Translations under genes and position numbers: made by a program | Notes under the pieces: generated by a model | The model's database searches: none | What the model saw: the letters and a program-made list of their open reading frames with translations, nothing else | What the model was told of the DNA's origin: nothing | In this document: positions 18,858-29,624 of the stretch, piece after piece | How positions within the stretch are numbered: the stretch's first letter is position 1 | Layout: every line of letters begins with the position of its first letter | Origin: Brucella anthropi ATCC 49188 | Lineage (GTDB): Bacteria > Pseudomonadota > Alphaproteobacteria > Rhizobiales > Rhizobiaceae | DNA: 64,000 bases | Assembly: GCF_000017405.1 (NCBI RefSeq) | Contig: NC_009667.1 | Span: forward strand, 2,156,001 to 2,220,000 | Direction of reading: 5' to 3'

Positions 18858-20405
18858 ATGAGCCGCGAAAAATATTACATCACCACCGCGATTGCTTATC
18901 CGAACGGAAAGCCGCACATCGGCCACGCGTATGAGTTGATCGCGACCGATGCAATGGCGCGTTTTCAGCGCCTGAACGGCAAGGATGTTTTCTTTCTGAC
19001 CGGTACGGACGAACACGGCATCAAGATGTTGCAGAGCGCGCGCAAGGAAGGCATTACGCCGCGCGAGCTCGCAGATCGCAATACGGCTGCGTTCCGCCAG
19101 ATGGCGGATGTGCTGAACAGCTCGAATGACGACTATATTCGCACCTCGGAAGAGCGCCATTACAAGGCGAGTCAGGCTATCTGGAAAGCGATGGCTGGCA
19201 ATGGCGATATCTACAAGGGTGGATATGCCGGCTGGTATTCCGTGCGTGACGAAGCCTATTACGGCGAAGAGGAAACGGAAGTCCGCGAGGATGGTGTGCG
19301 CTACGGTCCGCAAGGGACTCCTGTCGAATGGGTTGAGGAAGAAAGCTATTTCTTCCGTCTCTCAGCCTATCAGGACAAATTGCTCGATCTTTACGAGAAG
19401 AATCCGGGCTTCATCATGCCTGCGGAGCGCCGCAACGAGATTGTGAGCTTCGTCAAGTCGGGTCTGAAGGACCTGTCGATTTCGCGTACGACATTCGATT
19501 GGGGCATTCCGGTGCCGGGTGACGAGAAACACGTCATGTATGTCTGGGTCGATGCCCTGACCAATTACATTACTGCTCTTGGCTATCCTGATACTTCGGA
19601 TGAAAAGTGGGGTTATTGGCCTGCCGATGCACATATCATCGGCAAGGATATCTCGCGCTTTCACGCCGTCTATTGGCCCGCATTCCTGATGTCGGCTGGT
19701 ATTCCGCTGCCGAAGCGGGTTTTCGCACATGGCTTCCTGTTCAACCGTGGCGAGAAAATGTCGAAGTCCCTCGGCAATGTGATCGATCCCTTCGGTCTCG
19801 TTGAACGTTATGGGCTCGATCAGCTGCGCTATTTCCTGATGCGTGAAGTACCATTCGGTCAGGATGGCAGCTACAGTCATGACGCCATCGTCAACCGCAC
19901 CAATGCCGATCTGGCCAATGATCTCGGTAATCTGGCGCAGCGTTCGCTGTCGATGATCGCCAAGAATTGCGAAGGTAAGGTTCCGGTTCCGGGTGAATTC
20001 TCCGACGCGGATAAAGCAATTCTCGATCAGGCCGATGCGGCGCTGGAAACGGCGCGTAAAGCTATGGACGACCAAGCGCTGCATCTGGCGCTCGGCGCGA
20101 TCTTCGCCGTTGTCGCGGAAGCCAATCGTTATTTTGCGGGGCAGGAACCTTGGGCGCTGCGCAAGACCGATCCGGCGCGCATGGGTACTGTCCTTTATGT
20201 GACAGCCGAAGTGATCCGGCGCGTTGGCATCATGGTGCAGCCGTTCATTCCGCAGTCGGCAGAAAAGCTTCTCGACATACTGGCAATTCCTGCCGACAAG
20301 CGTCAGTTCTCTGACGTTACGGCAAGCCAGCTTGTCGGGGGTGCCGATCTGCCAGCCCCGCAGCCGGTATTTCCGCGCTATGTGGAAACAGAAGAACAGA
20401 ACTGA
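18858..20405 (+). CDS. metG: Methionyl-tRNA synthetase
   Basis: Class I synthetase of 515 residues: [17 protein letters not shown] contains the HIGH motif and [14 protein letters not shown] the KMSKS loop. The protein ends after the anticodon-binding helices and has no C-terminal EMAP/tRNA-binding extension, so it is the short form. The connective-peptide region lacks the zinc-knuckle cysteines of the E. coli enzyme, consistent with the zinc-free group. It is separated from holB by about 100 bases and may have its own promoter. Confidence 0.96.
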   Translation: MSREKYYITTAIAYPNGKPHIGHAYELIATDAMARFQRLNGKDVFFLTGTDEHGIKMLQSARKEGITPRELADRNTAAFRQMADVLNSSNDDYIRTSEERHYKASQAIWKAMAGNGDIYKGGYAGWYSVRDEAYYGEEETEVREDGVRYGPQGTPVEWVEEESYFFRLSAYQDKLLDLYEKNPGFIMPAERRNEIVSFVKSGLKDLSISRTTFDWGIPVPGDEKHVMYVWVDALTNYITALGYPDTSDEKWGYWPADAHIIGKDISRFHAVYWPAFLMSAGIPLPKRVFAHGFLFNRGEKMSKSLGNVIDPFGLVERYGLDQLRYFLMREVPFGQDGSYSHDAIVNRTNADLANDLGNLAQRSLSMIAKNCEGKVPVPGEFSDADKAILDQADAALETARKAMDDQALHLALGAIFAVVAEANRYFAGQEPWALRKTDPARMGTVLYVTAEVIRRVGIMVQPFIPQSAEKLLDILAIPADKRQFSDVTASQLVGGADLPAPQPVFPRYVETEEQN

Positions 20406-20410
20406 GTTCG

Positions 20411-21205
20411 ATGATGCTTGTCGACAGTCATTGTCACCTCGACTTTGCCGACTTTGAACCGGAGCGCGATGATATCGTTCAGCGCGCTCTGGATGCCAGA
20501 GTTAGGCGCATGGTGACGATTTCCACACGGGTCAAGAAATTCGATACGATCCGCGCGATCGCGGAAACCTATGACTCCGTTTATTGCTCGGTCGGTACCC
20601 ACCCGAACAACGCGCATGAAGAACTCGACATTACGGCTGATGATCTCGTGCGTCTCTCGGAACATCCGAAGGTTGTCGCCATAGGCGAGGCGGGTCTCGA
20701 TTATCACTACGACTATGCCCCACCGGAAGCGCAGCGCCAAGGTTTCCTCGTACACATTGAGGCGGCGCGTCGGACTCAGTTGCCGTTAGTCATTCATGCC
20801 CGCAGTGCGGATGAGGATATGGCCGAGATACTGGAGCGTGAGACGGAGAAGGGCGCTTTTCCGTTTATCCTGCACTGTTTCTCTTCCGGTCGTGCTCTGG
20901 CTGAAAAGGGCATCGCGCTCGGCGGTTATGTTTCTTTCTCAGGGATTCTGACTTTCAAGAACTCACCGGAGATTCGCGAAATAGCGACCATCGTTCCGCG
21001 TGACCGCCTGCTGGTGGAAACGGATGCGCCGTTCCTTGCTCCGTTGCCGCATCGCGGCAAGCGCAACGAACCGTCTTTCGTGCAGCATACAGCGGCCGTG
21101 CTGGCTGAGACGATTGGCGTGAGCAATGACGAAGTCGCGCGTATCACGAGCGACAACGTGTTCAGGCTGTTTTCCAAGATGCCTCGGCCTACACTGGCAC
21201 TGTAA
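20411..21205 (+). CDS. TatD-family metal-dependent hydrolase
   Basis: Amidohydrolase-fold nuclease of 264 residues. Metal ligands are visible: DSHCHLDF at the N-terminus, AIGEAGLDYHYDY, VIHARSADED, FILHCFSSG and LVETDAPFLAP. Two adjacent ATG codons (20411 and 20414) could start it. Five bases follow the metG stop, so they are co-transcribed. Family members are 3'-5' DNA/RNA exonucleases or D-aminoacyl deacylases; which applies here is not known. Confidence 0.92.
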   Translation: MMLVDSHCHLDFADFEPERDDIVQRALDARVRRMVTISTRVKKFDTIRAIAETYDSVYCSVGTHPNNAHEELDITADDLVRLSEHPKVVAIGEAGLDYHYDYAPPEAQRQGFLVHIEAARRTQLPLVIHARSADEDMAEILERETEKGAFPFILHCFSSGRALAEKGIALGGYVSFSGILTFKNSPEIREIATIVPRDRLLVETDAPFLAPLPHRGKRNEPSFVQHTAAVLAETIGVSNDEVARITSDNVFRLFSKMPRPTLAL

Positions 21206-21220
21206 GGGGGAAGATTGAGC

Positions 21221-22039
21221 GTGACTCCCCCAAAAAATTGCCTGCGTTTCACGGTTCTGGGCTGTGGTTCGTCGCCCGGCGTGCCGCGTATCAATGGCGA
21301 TTGGGGCAGTTGCGATCCCCATAATCCGAGAAACAAACGTCGTCGCGCATCGCTATTGGTCGAGCGATTTGACGATACAGGTAACAGCACGACAGTTGTG
21401 ATCGATACCGGGCCGGATTTCCGTGCTCAGATGATTGATGCAGGCGCACACAGCCTCGATGCGGCTGTTTATACACATCCGCATGCTGACCATATTCACG
21501 GTGTCGACGATCTTCGCACATATGTCGTTGAAAATCGTCGTCTCATGGATGTCTATGCCAATCGATTGACGCGGAACCGGCTCTTCGAGGCATTTGGTTA
21601 TTGTTTCGAAACACCTGCCGGATCGAGCTACCCGCCGATCCTCAGCATGCACGACATTGCTCCGGAGACGCCGTTTTCCATATCGGGAGCGGGTGGCCCA
21701 ATCCGCTTCGAGCCGTTTAGTCAGGTGCACGGCGATATTGAATCGCTCGGCTTTCGTATCGGATCTGTTGTTTATTGCACTGATGTGAGCGCTTTCCCTG
21801 AGCAAAGCCTTAAGCATTTGGGCGGGGCCGACGTGCTTATCATAGATGCGCTGCAATATCGCCCACATCCAAGCCATTTCTCGCTTGGTGAAGCGCTGGA
21901 ATGGATCGAGAAGCTGGCGCCCAAGCGCGCCATTCTCACGCATATGCACGTTCCACTCGATTACGAGACAGTCATGCGTGAGACACCGGGTAATGTCGAA
22001 CCGGGATATGATGGGCTCCGCTTCGAGGTACCGTTTTAG
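21221..22039 (+). CDS. MBL-fold metallo-hydrolase, PhnP-like
   Basis: Metallo-beta-lactamase fold protein of about 272 residues. GCGSSPGVPRINGDWGSCDP at the start is typical of the PhnP/RNase Z-like cyclic phosphodiesterase group, with metal-binding THPHADHIHGVDD, YCTDVSAFPE and LTHMHVPLDY. I prefer GTG 21221 behind GGGGGA; TTG 21215 adds two residues. No phosphonate genes are near, and the tight link is with metG-tatD, so a nucleotide or RNA-related phosphodiesterase role is more likely than phosphonate breakdown. Confidence 0.87.
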   Translation: MTPPKNCLRFTVLGCGSSPGVPRINGDWGSCDPHNPRNKRRRASLLVERFDDTGNSTTVVIDTGPDFRAQMIDAGAHSLDAAVYTHPHADHIHGVDDLRTYVVENRRLMDVYANRLTRNRLFEAFGYCFETPAGSSYPPILSMHDIAPETPFSISGAGGPIRFEPFSQVHGDIESLGFRIGSVVYCTDVSAFPEQSLKHLGGADVLIIDALQYRPHPSHFSLGEALEWIEKLAPKRAILTHMHVPLDYETVMRETPGNVEPGYDGLRFEVPF

Positions 22040-22056
22040 ATTTTAGGCCATGAAGA

Positions 22057-22090
22057 AAAAAGCCCGCGATGAGATCATCGCGGGCTTTTC
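22057..22090. terminator. Bidirectional terminator between the metG operon and ndvA
   Basis: Perfect 11-base inverted repeat GCCCGCGATGA / TCATCGCGGGC with a two-base loop, flanked by AAAAAA on the left and TTTTC on the right. It separates the convergent metallo-hydrolase gene and ndvA and can stop both. Confidence 0.9.
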
Positions 22091-22108
22091 ATTTGAAAGC
22101 TCTATGTT

Positions 22109-23902
22109 TTAGCCTACTGCGCCCTTGGACGGAAACGGCATCACATTGCTACCCTCGACAGCTTTGGGCGCTTTGTCCTCCAGCATGAGGCCGCCAGCAC
22201 GAAGAAGGTCGGTGAAGCGACCGCCGCGTGCGGCCAGTTCATCGAAGCTGCCGCTTTCGACCAGGTGGCCCTTGTCCATGAAAAGGACCAGATCGGCGGA
22301 GCGGACTGTCGAAAGACGGTGAGCAATGATGAAGGTCGTGCGGTTGTGGCTGAGATCGTCAACCGCCTGCTTCACCTTCTCTTCGGTTTCAACGTCAAGC
22401 GCACTGGTGGCTTCGTCCAGAACGAGGATCGGCGAATCCTTCAGGATTGCGCGCGCAATCGCTAGGCGCTGACGTTCACCGCCCGAAAGCTGTGAGCCGC
22501 GTTCACCGATAACCGTATCGTAGCCATCGCTCTTGGCCAGAATGAAGTCGTGGGCTGCTGCGGCACGTGCTGCAGCATGCACTTCCTCATGCGTGGCACT
22601 TTCTCGACCCACACGAATATTCTCCTCGACCGATCGATTGAACAGGCCTGCATCCTGAAAGACAGTTGCGATGGCATGACGCAGCGAACGACGGCTGACG
22701 GTACGCGTATCTGTTCCGTCGATCGTGATGCGGCCGGCTGCCGGATCAAAAACGCGCTGCAACAGATTGATGAGCGTCGTCTTGCCTGCACCGGTTGGGC
22801 CGACGATGGCCACCGTCTGTCCTGGCTTGATTTCAAACGATACATCATAGACGCCCTGGCCGGAGTTCGGAAACTCGAAGGTTACATTGTCGAATATGAT
22901 GTCGCCCTTGACGTCGTTCAGGTCCGACACGCTCTGGGGCTCCTGACGATCAGCCGTGGCATCTTCCATCTGAAAGAACTCTTCAAGCTTGGCGCGTGCC
23001 GTAACGGTCTGGTTGATGAAGGCGCTGATCTGGTCGAGACGACCGATCATCAGCTGTGCAAAGCCGATAAAGGCAATTACATCGCCGACGCGCATCTGGC
23101 CCTTGGTAACGAAGTAAGCGCCGAGAACGAGAACCACCACCATTGAGAAGGTTGATGCCATGCGGTTCAGGCCGCTGGCCAGCGCCCACCAATTGAGAAC
23201 AGGAAACTGTACCTTCTCCAGGTTCTTGGCATAATCACGCAGAGATTGGGTTTCCGACGCAATGCGGTTATAGCTCTGCACAACCGAGACGTTGCTGATC
23301 GTATCGCTCACATGTTCGAACAGCTTGTGGTGATGCTTTTCGACAGCGGTCTGACCATCCTTGGTCTTGCGCATGACAAGCTGGCCAATCATCACATAGA
23401 TGACACCGAGCACGATGAGCACCAGCGACATGCGCATATCCATGCTCATTGCAACCGGAATGAGCGTCGCCAGAGCAACCACGGTCGTCAAATGCTGGCG
23501 CATGAATTCGAGCCAGAGCGTGAAAAGCGAATCTGTTGCGCGGATCAGCGTGTGGAGTGCGTTGGATGTACCGCGCTTCTGGTGCCACGAAAGCGGCATA
23601 GTGATGAGACGCTCATAAGAATCGATCATCACGCCCAGACGACGGCGGTGTGCGAGGCGGTCGGCTCCGCGCGCCACGAAGACTGCAGCAACAATGTTGA
23701 AGCCGCCAAGCGCAGCCCACATCGCAAGAGGCGAGAAAATATCGCCCTTATCGGAGATAGCCTGAATGACCCGACCGAACAGAATAGGTTCGGCAAGTGT
23801 GACCAGGGCAACCAGCACGCTGGCGACACACATGGTAATCGTTGCAGTCTTTTCGACCGCAAGGTATTCCATGGCTCGCCAGTAGATTTTGAGCAATGAC
23901 AC
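22109..23902 (-). CDS. ndvA: Cyclic beta-1,2-glucan ABC exporter (NdvA/ChvA/Cgt)
   Basis: Half-transporter of 597 residues with an N-terminal six-helix ABC exporter domain and a C-terminal ATPase: Walker A GPTGAGKTTLINLL, Q-loop TVFQDAGLF, signature LSGGERQRLA, Walker B PILVLDEATSALD and switch His in FIIAHRLSTV. The N-terminal MSLLKIYWRAMEYLAVEK and its length agree with NdvA of Sinorhizobium and Cgt of Brucella, which export cyclic glucan to the periplasm. The glucan synthase gene is not in the window. Confidence 0.93.
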   Translation of the reverse strand: MSLLKIYWRAMEYLAVEKTATITMCVASVLVALVTLAEPILFGRVIQAISDKGDIFSPLAMWAALGGFNIVAAVFVARGADRLAHRRRLGVMIDSYERLITMPLSWHQKRGTSNALHTLIRATDSLFTLWLEFMRQHLTTVVALATLIPVAMSMDMRMSLVLIVLGVIYVMIGQLVMRKTKDGQTAVEKHHHKLFEHVSDTISNVSVVQSYNRIASETQSLRDYAKNLEKVQFPVLNWWALASGLNRMASTFSMVVVLVLGAYFVTKGQMRVGDVIAFIGFAQLMIGRLDQISAFINQTVTARAKLEEFFQMEDATADRQEPQSVSDLNDVKGDIIFDNVTFEFPNSGQGVYDVSFEIKPGQTVAIVGPTGAGKTTLINLLQRVFDPAAGRITIDGTDTRTVSRRSLRHAIATVFQDAGLFNRSVEENIRVGRESATHEEVHAAARAAAAHDFILAKSDGYDTVIGERGSQLSGGERQRLAIARAILKDSPILVLDEATSALDVETEEKVKQAVDDLSHNRTTFIIAHRLSTVRSADLVLFMDKGHLVESGSFDELAARGGRFTDLLRAGGLMLEDKAPKAVEGSNVMPFPSKGAVG

Positions 23903-24219
23903 TTTCGCACTCCCGCTCGTTCTATTTCACGGGACTAAATGGTATAGCCCCTTTGTTCTATCAATATCTGATGGCGACAAGAAGTGGCGATTGGGTGTCA
24001 AGATCGACCATAAATTAAGAACGTGTGTAACCGAGTGTGAAGATTCAGTAGTCGAAATGGAATTCTTTAGGGATTGCTGGACCAGTTTCGGCTAAAGCAG
24101 CCAAATTGCAGTTTTCAGGAATTCCGCCTAGCAATCGTCGGAACTCGCGTCTATTGACAGGACTTAATGACCGGCGCGCGCGTACGCACCGCAATAGCAA
24201 GAGTTGATCGGGTTTCTCC
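23903..24219. other. Divergent promoter region ndvA / pseudouridine synthase
   Basis: 317 bases between divergent genes. It must hold both promoters. It is more AT-rich than its surroundings (for example around 23930-24070). I see no convincing operator, RNA gene or small reading frame with a ribosome site. GGAATTC at 24059 and GAATTCC at 24118 are inverted, but about 50 bases apart, and are not strong evidence. Confidence 0.5.
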
Positions 24220-25200
24220 ATGGCAGGCGTTGAACAGAAGATTGTGGATACAGGCGAGGCGGGCATGCGGCTCGACCGCTGGTTCAAGGTCCATTATCCG
24301 GGGTTGGGTTTCGGCCATCTGCAGAAGCTTCTGCGGTCGGGGCAAGTTCGTATCGACGGCTCAAGGGCCAAGGCAGATACGCGTATTCAGGCCGGACAGA
24401 CTGTTCGTATTCCACCTCTTGGCGTCGATGAAAAGGCCGTCGGCCCGGTCACGGCGCGGACAATCCGCAGCCAGCAGGACGGCGACGTGCTTTCGCAGAT
24501 GCTTCTCTATGAAGACCCGAAAGTGTACGTTTTCAACAAGCCTGCAGGTCTCGCCGTGCAGGGCGGTTCAGGCGTATCGCGTCATGTTGATGGAATGCTG
24601 GAGGCATGGCGCAACAAGAAGGGCGAAAAACCGCGTCTTGTGCATCGTATCGACCGTGACACATCGGGCGTGCTTGTCGTTGCTCGTACGCGGGGCGCAG
24701 CGCAGGCGTTGACCACCGCCTTCCGTGAACGCGACACTAAAAAGACCTATTGGGCTTTGGTCAAAGGCGTTCCACGCAAGCGCGAGGACAAGATTTCAAC
24801 CTGGCTGGTCAGGGAACAGACACCGGATGGTGACAAGATGCGTGTTTGCCAGCATGGCGAGCCGGATTCCGATCACGCTGTCTCGTATTACCGCATCATC
24901 GAGAAGGCAGGGAACAATCTGACCTGGCTGGAGATGGAGCCTTATACCGGTAGAACCCATCAGCTGCGTGTGCATGCGGCTTATATCGGTCATCCTATCA
25001 TCGGTGATCCAAAGTACTTTGAAGCTGACCAGAATTGGGAGTTTCCGGGCGGTATACAAAAACGTCTGCATCTTCATGCGCGCCGTATTCGTATTCCAAA
25101 TCCGTCGGGCGGTACTATCGATGTGACCGCGCCACTGCCGCCGCATATGGTTCAGTCGTGGAACCTGCTCGGCTTTGATGAGGAAAGTGCGGAAGATTAA
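24220..25200 (+). CDS. RluA-family 23S rRNA pseudouridine synthase (RluC-like)
   Basis: A 326-residue protein with an N-terminal S4 RNA-binding domain (MRLDRWFKVHYPGLGFGHLQKLLRSGQVRID, about 15-75) and a catalytic domain carrying the active Asp in RLVHRIDRDTSGVLVVAR. The later PYTGRTHQLRVHAAYIGHPIIGDPKY is the family signature near the C-terminus. Domain layout matches RluC/RluD; exact target uridines cannot be read by eye. The EamA gene starts two bases after the stop. Confidence 0.9.
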   Translation: MAGVEQKIVDTGEAGMRLDRWFKVHYPGLGFGHLQKLLRSGQVRIDGSRAKADTRIQAGQTVRIPPLGVDEKAVGPVTARTIRSQQDGDVLSQMLLYEDPKVYVFNKPAGLAVQGGSGVSRHVDGMLEAWRNKKGEKPRLVHRIDRDTSGVLVVARTRGAAQALTTAFRERDTKKTYWALVKGVPRKREDKISTWLVREQTPDGDKMRVCQHGEPDSDHAVSYYRIIEKAGNNLTWLEMEPYTGRTHQLRVHAAYIGHPIIGDPKYFEADQNWEFPGGIQKRLHLHARRIRIPNPSGGTIDVTAPLPPHMVQSWNLLGFDEESAED

Positions 25201-25202
25201 AA

Positions 25203-26126
25203 ATGTCAGGCGGAGCGGGGGGATCGTCCGAGGGGCGAGTTTCGTTCGATGGGCTGGCCATCATGCTGGTCATGTTCATCATGTTCAGCTGGGGGCTCAA
25301 TCAGGTTGCCATCAAGATCGGCAATCGAGGGTTCAATCCCATGCTGATGGCGGCGGGGCGTGCTGCGCTCGGTGGCCTGTGCGTTTTTCTCTGGTGTTAC
25401 TGGCGCCGTATTCCGCTTTTCAAGCGTGATGGCACGCTCTGGGCCGGAATTGCCGCCGGGCTGTTGTTCGGAAGCGAATTCGTTCTGATTTTTCTGGCGA
25501 TGGAGCTGACGAGCGTTGGGCGTGTCACACTCATGATGAACGTCATGCCGTTCTGGGTCGCTATTGGCAGTCATTTCCTTCTCGGCGAGCGGATGTCTGT
25601 CCGGGCCTTCGTTGGCATGTGTATCGCCTTTCTGGGTGTGTTTCTGGTCTTCTCCGATCATGTCAGCCGACCGGGGCCGCACGCCATCTATGGCGATATG
25701 CTTGCGCTCGTGTCAGGTGTGCTGTGGGGACTTACCACGCTGGTTATCAAGCGAACCCGGCTTGCCCATACGGCTCCAGAAAAGACGCTTCTCTACCAGC
25801 TGGTGGTCGCGACACTGGTGCCGCTGCCATTCATCGCGTTGAGCGGCCCATTGCTTCGTAGCCCGGATGCCTTGTCCATATCGGCGTTTCTCTTTCAGGC
25901 GATATTCGTGGTGGCTTTCACCTATCCGCTCTGGTTCTGGATGGTGCGCCGTTATCCGGCATCGAAACTTTCTAATTTCGCCTTTCTCACGCCCGCTTTC
26001 GGCGTGTTATTGAGCGGTCTGATCCTGAATGAGCCCCTGAGCTGGAAAATATTCGCGGCTCTTGCGCTGATTGGTTGCGGACTGATGATTATCAACAAGC
26101 CGGCAAAGGTCACCAACGCCCGATGA
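25203..26126 (+). CDS. EamA-family (DMT) membrane transporter
   Basis: A 307-residue protein with ten predicted membrane helices in two EamA repeats (about 20-145 and 160-295), for example FIMFSWGLNQVAIKIGNRG and ALVSGVLWGLTTLVIKRT. DMT transporters mostly export metabolites or amino acids; the substrate is not predictable. The gene is wedged between the pseudouridine synthase and a HAD phosphatase, overlapping the latter by four bases. Confidence 0.85.
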   Translation: MSGGAGGSSEGRVSFDGLAIMLVMFIMFSWGLNQVAIKIGNRGFNPMLMAAGRAALGGLCVFLWCYWRRIPLFKRDGTLWAGIAAGLLFGSEFVLIFLAMELTSVGRVTLMMNVMPFWVAIGSHFLLGERMSVRAFVGMCIAFLGVFLVFSDHVSRPGPHAIYGDMLALVSGVLWGLTTLVIKRTRLAHTAPEKTLLYQLVVATLVPLPFIALSGPLLRSPDALSISAFLFQAIFVVAFTYPLWFWMVRRYPASKLSNFAFLTPAFGVLLSGLILNEPLSWKIFAALALIGCGLMIINKPAKVTNAR

Positions 26127-26794
26127 AACTGGTCCTTTTCGATTGCGACGGTACGCTGGTCGACAGCGGTGACTTCATTCACAGATGCATGGCTACGAGC
26201 TTTGCAGATGCCGGTCTGGAACCTCCCGCAATCGAGGAAACGCATTCGATCATCGGCCTGTCGCTGCATCTGGCTATTGCTAAGATTCTGGATCGCGAGC
26301 CGGATGAGCAGGTGCATTGGTTGACGCAACGCTACAAGGAAAACTTTGTGATGTTGCGACAGGCGCCCGATTTCACGGAGCCGCTCTACGATGGAATTCT
26401 GCCGCTTCTGACGGAGCTCGGGGCGAGGGACGATCTTCTGCTTGGCATAGTGACCGGAAAATCCCAGCGCGGCGTCCGCTCTGTTTTCGAACGTCATGGC
26501 ATCGGGCATCATTTCGTGGTGACGCGTACTGCTGACGATTGCCCGTCGAAACCACACCCGGCCATGGTGCTTGAATCCTGCGCGGAAATGGGGATAGAAC
26601 CCAGCCAGACAATTGTTATCGGCGATGCTGTTTATGATATGCAGATGGCACGCGCGGCGGCGGCTATGGCGGTGGGCGTCTCCTGGGGGTATCATAACCG
26701 GCAGGGACTGATTGAATCTGGCGCCCATCACATTCTGGAAGCGCCATCTGAACTCCATGCATTGCTGCAAGGTATGGACGAACAGGTTCTCTAG
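26123..26794 (+). CDS. HAD-superfamily hydrolase, phosphoglycolate phosphatase-like
   Basis: HAD phosphatase of 223 residues. Motif I LVLFDCDGTLVDS, motif II GIVTGKS, motif III Lys in PSKPHPAM and motif IV VIGDAVYDMQMARAA are all present, with a helical type-1 cap between I and II. ATG 26123 is used because it overlaps the EamA stop (ATGA) and begins right before motif I; the longer frame from 26075 lies inside the previous gene. Distinct from the Gph homologue at 31644. Confidence 0.88.
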   Translation: MKLVLFDCDGTLVDSGDFIHRCMATSFADAGLEPPAIEETHSIIGLSLHLAIAKILDREPDEQVHWLTQRYKENFVMLRQAPDFTEPLYDGILPLLTELGARDDLLLGIVTGKSQRGVRSVFERHGIGHHFVVTRTADDCPSKPHPAMVLESCAEMGIEPSQTIVIGDAVYDMQMARAAAAMAVGVSWGYHNRQGLIESGAHHILEAPSELHALLQGMDEQVL

Positions 26795-26840
26795 TTGTTG
26801 AGCCTTCCACCAAGTCAGCGACACAGAACTGGACAAATCT

Positions 26841-27623
26841 ATGCGTGATATTTTGAGTGATCTTGAGGCAGGAAAGCAGCTTTCGGACGAAAACCCGATC
26901 GTGCGGGCACAAAAGCAGATGCTGGCGCAACTGCCTAAACGCTTCTACGAAAAGGCAGAAGTGGCGGAAGTTGAAGGCGGTTTCACCGTCCATTTGGATG
27001 GTCGCCCTGTCAAGACGCCGGCTCGCAATCTGCTGCTGTTGCCGACCAAGGCGGCGGCCCAGATCGTAGCGGACGAATTCACCGCTCAGGAAAAGGTTAT
27101 CGACCCGGGGAAAATGCCTGCGACCCGTCTCGTCAACACGGCGATTGATGGGATTGCGCAGGATCCGCAGGCAGTTTTCGAGGACATTTTGCGTTTCGCA
27201 GGCACGGATATGCTTTGCTATCGCGCCGATAGTCCGCAGGAACTCGTTTCTCGGCAGACCGAGCAATGGGATCCGCTGATCGACTGGATGGAAGGCCTTG
27301 GCGCACGTTTTTCACTTGCTGAAGGTGTGATGCACATTGAACAGCCTCGGGAAGCCATCGCGGCATTCGGTGTTCATCTGGCTGGTTTCAAAGACCCAAT
27401 CGCGCTGGCATCACTGCATACAATGACGACGCTGACCGGCTCAGCGATTATTGCACTTGCTATCGCAAAGGATGAAATAACAGCAGAGCAAGGCTGGAAT
27501 CTGGCTCATATTGATGAGGACTGGACTATCGAGCATTGGGGTTCGGACGCGGAAGCCATAGAGCGGCGAAAAAACCGCGAAATTGAAATGATGATGGCGG
27601 CTCGTGTGCTCAAAGCACTTTAA
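26841..27623 (+). CDS. ATP12-type F1 ATP synthase assembly chaperone
   Basis: A 260-residue protein of the ATP12 family, which binds free F1 alpha subunits until assembly. Recognised by KRFYEKAEVAEVEGGFTVHLDGRPVKTPARNLL, MPATRLVNTAIDG, DMLCYRADSPQELVSRQ and the C-terminal EDWTIEHWGSDAEAIERR. The family is limited to mitochondria and alphaproteobacteria, which supports the taxonomic call. A strong terminator follows. Confidence 0.92.
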   Translation: MRDILSDLEAGKQLSDENPIVRAQKQMLAQLPKRFYEKAEVAEVEGGFTVHLDGRPVKTPARNLLLLPTKAAAQIVADEFTAQEKVIDPGKMPATRLVNTAIDGIAQDPQAVFEDILRFAGTDMLCYRADSPQELVSRQTEQWDPLIDWMEGLGARFSLAEGVMHIEQPREAIAAFGVHLAGFKDPIALASLHTMTTLTGSAIIALAIAKDEITAEQGWNLAHIDEDWTIEHWGSDAEAIERRKNREIEMMMAARVLKAL

Positions 27624-27652
27624 ATATTAGAATTATCGCATTGATCTAATAA

Positions 27653-27683
27653 AGAAACCCCGGCATTGCCGGGGTTTCTTTTG
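27653..27683. terminator. Terminator between the ATP12 gene and glnA
   Basis: AAACCCCGGC-ATT-GCCGGGGTTT is a ten-pair stem with a three-base loop, preceded by AAAG and followed by CTTTTG. It lies 30 bases after the ATP12 gene and about 90 bases beyond glnA, which is convergent. Confidence 0.85.
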
Positions 27684-27770
27684 CGCGCGCAATCATCAAG
27701 TGTTGCGCGTCGTTCCCCTCGGTAAGAGCAAAAGAAATGGCGCGAACGGATTAACGCCCGCGCAGCTTTC

Positions 27771-29180
27771 TTAAACCGAGTAGTACATGTCGTACTCGAC
27801 CGGATGCGGCGTCGTTTCGTAACGCATCACTTCGGCCATCTTGAGTTCGATGAAGCTGTCAATCTGATCGTCATCGAACACGCCGCCAGCCTTGAGGAAT
27901 TCACGATCCTTATCGAGTGACTGCAGTGCTTCACGCAGTGAACCGCAGACGGTCGGAATCTTCTTCAGTTCTTTGGCAGGCAGATCGTAAAGATCCTTGT
28001 CCATGGCCTGACCCGGATGAATCTTGTTCTTGATGCCGTCAAGACCAGCCATGAGCAGGGCAGCAAAGCACAGATACGGGTTTGCCGCCGGATCAGGGAA
28101 ACGAACTTCCAGACGCTTGGACTTCGGCGAATTGCCGAATGGAATACGGCAGGAAGCCGAACGGTTGCGAGCCGAGTAGGCAAGCAGAACCGGGGCTTCG
28201 TAACCCGGAACCAGACGCTTGTAAGAGTTGGTCGACGGGTTGGTGAAGGCATTCACGGCCTTGGCGTGCTTGATAACGCCACCGATGAAGTAAAGGCAAT
28301 TTTCCGACAGGCCGGCATATTCGTTACCAGCGAAGGTTGGCTTGCCTTCTTTCCAGATCGAGAAGTGGACGTGCATGCCCGAACCGTTGTCACCGAAGAT
28401 CGGCTTCGGCATGAAGGTTGCGGTCTTGCCATAGGCATTGGCAACCTGATGCACGACATACTTGTAGATCTGCATCTTGTCGGCGTTGCGGACCAGCGTG
28501 TCGAATTTCACGCCGAGTTCGTGCTGTGCGGAAGCAACCTCATGATGATGCTTTTCAACCGTGACACCCATTTCGGTGAGGACGGTTAGCATTTCCGAGC
28601 GCATGTCCTGCGCGCTGTCGATCGGCGGTACCGGGAAATAGCCGCCCTTGACGCGCGGACGGTGGCCGAGATTGCCCGTTTCATATTCAGTATCGTCGTT
28701 TGACGGCAGTTCGGTCGAGTCGAGCTTGAAACCGGTATTGTACGGGTCAGCCTTGTACTTCACGTCGTCGAAGACGAAGAATTCAGCTTCCGGACCGACA
28801 TAGACCGTGTCGCCGATGCCGAGCGACTTCATGTAGGCTTCCGCCTTCTTTGCGGTCGTGCGCGGATCGCGGCCATAGGCTTCACCCGAGATCGGGTCAA
28901 GAATGTCACAAAGGATGACCAGTGTGGATTGAGCGAAGAACGGGTCGATATGGGCCGTCGTCGGATCCGGCATCAGAACCATGTCGGATTCATTGATGGC
29001 TTTCCAACCGGCGATGGAAGAGCCGTCGAACATCACGCCGTCGACAAACATTTCTTCGTCGACGAGGCCGATATCCATCGTAACATGCTGCAGTTTGCCC
29101 TTCGGGTCGGTGAAGCGAAGGTCGACGAACTTGATGTCGTTGTCTTTGATTTGTTTGAGAATATCGTTGGCAGTCGTCAT
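27771..29180 (-). CDS. glnA: Glutamine synthetase type I
   Basis: ATP-dependent ammonia assimilation enzyme of 469 residues, full length for the GSI-beta dodecamer. Motifs: [17 protein letters not shown], metal-binding EAEFFVFDD and [15 protein letters not shown]-binding [14 protein letters not shown] and the adenylylation Tyr in [12 protein letters not shown] near residue 398, so GlnE control is expected. It lies 44 bases after glnB on the same strand, forming the glnBA operon under the sigma-54-like promoter at 29625. Confidence 0.97.
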   Translation of the reverse strand: MTTANDILKQIKDNDIKFVDLRFTDPKGKLQHVTMDIGLVDEEMFVDGVMFDGSSIAGWKAINESDMVLMPDPTTAHIDPFFAQSTLVILCDILDPISGEAYGRDPRTTAKKAEAYMKSLGIGDTVYVGPEAEFFVFDDVKYKADPYNTGFKLDSTELPSNDDTEYETGNLGHRPRVKGGYFPVPPIDSAQDMRSEMLTVLTEMGVTVEKHHHEVASAQHELGVKFDTLVRNADKMQIYKYVVHQVANAYGKTATFMPKPIFGDNGSGMHVHFSIWKEGKPTFAGNEYAGLSENCLYFIGGVIKHAKAVNAFTNPSTNSYKRLVPGYEAPVLLAYSARNRSASCRIPFGNSPKSKRLEVRFPDPAANPYLCFAALLMAGLDGIKNKIHPGQAMDKDLYDLPAKELKKIPTVCGSLREALQSLDKDREFLKAGGVFDDDQIDSFIELKMAEVMRYETTPHPVEYDMYYSV

Positions 29181-29224
29181 TTTAATTCCCTGTTTGCACG
29201 ACGATGGATTGTACGCAGGTATTA

Positions 29225-29584
<360 letters not shown>

Positions 29585-29624
29585 CTACGGAAATGGACAT
29601 TGTGCCCGTTTCACCAATAGAGAA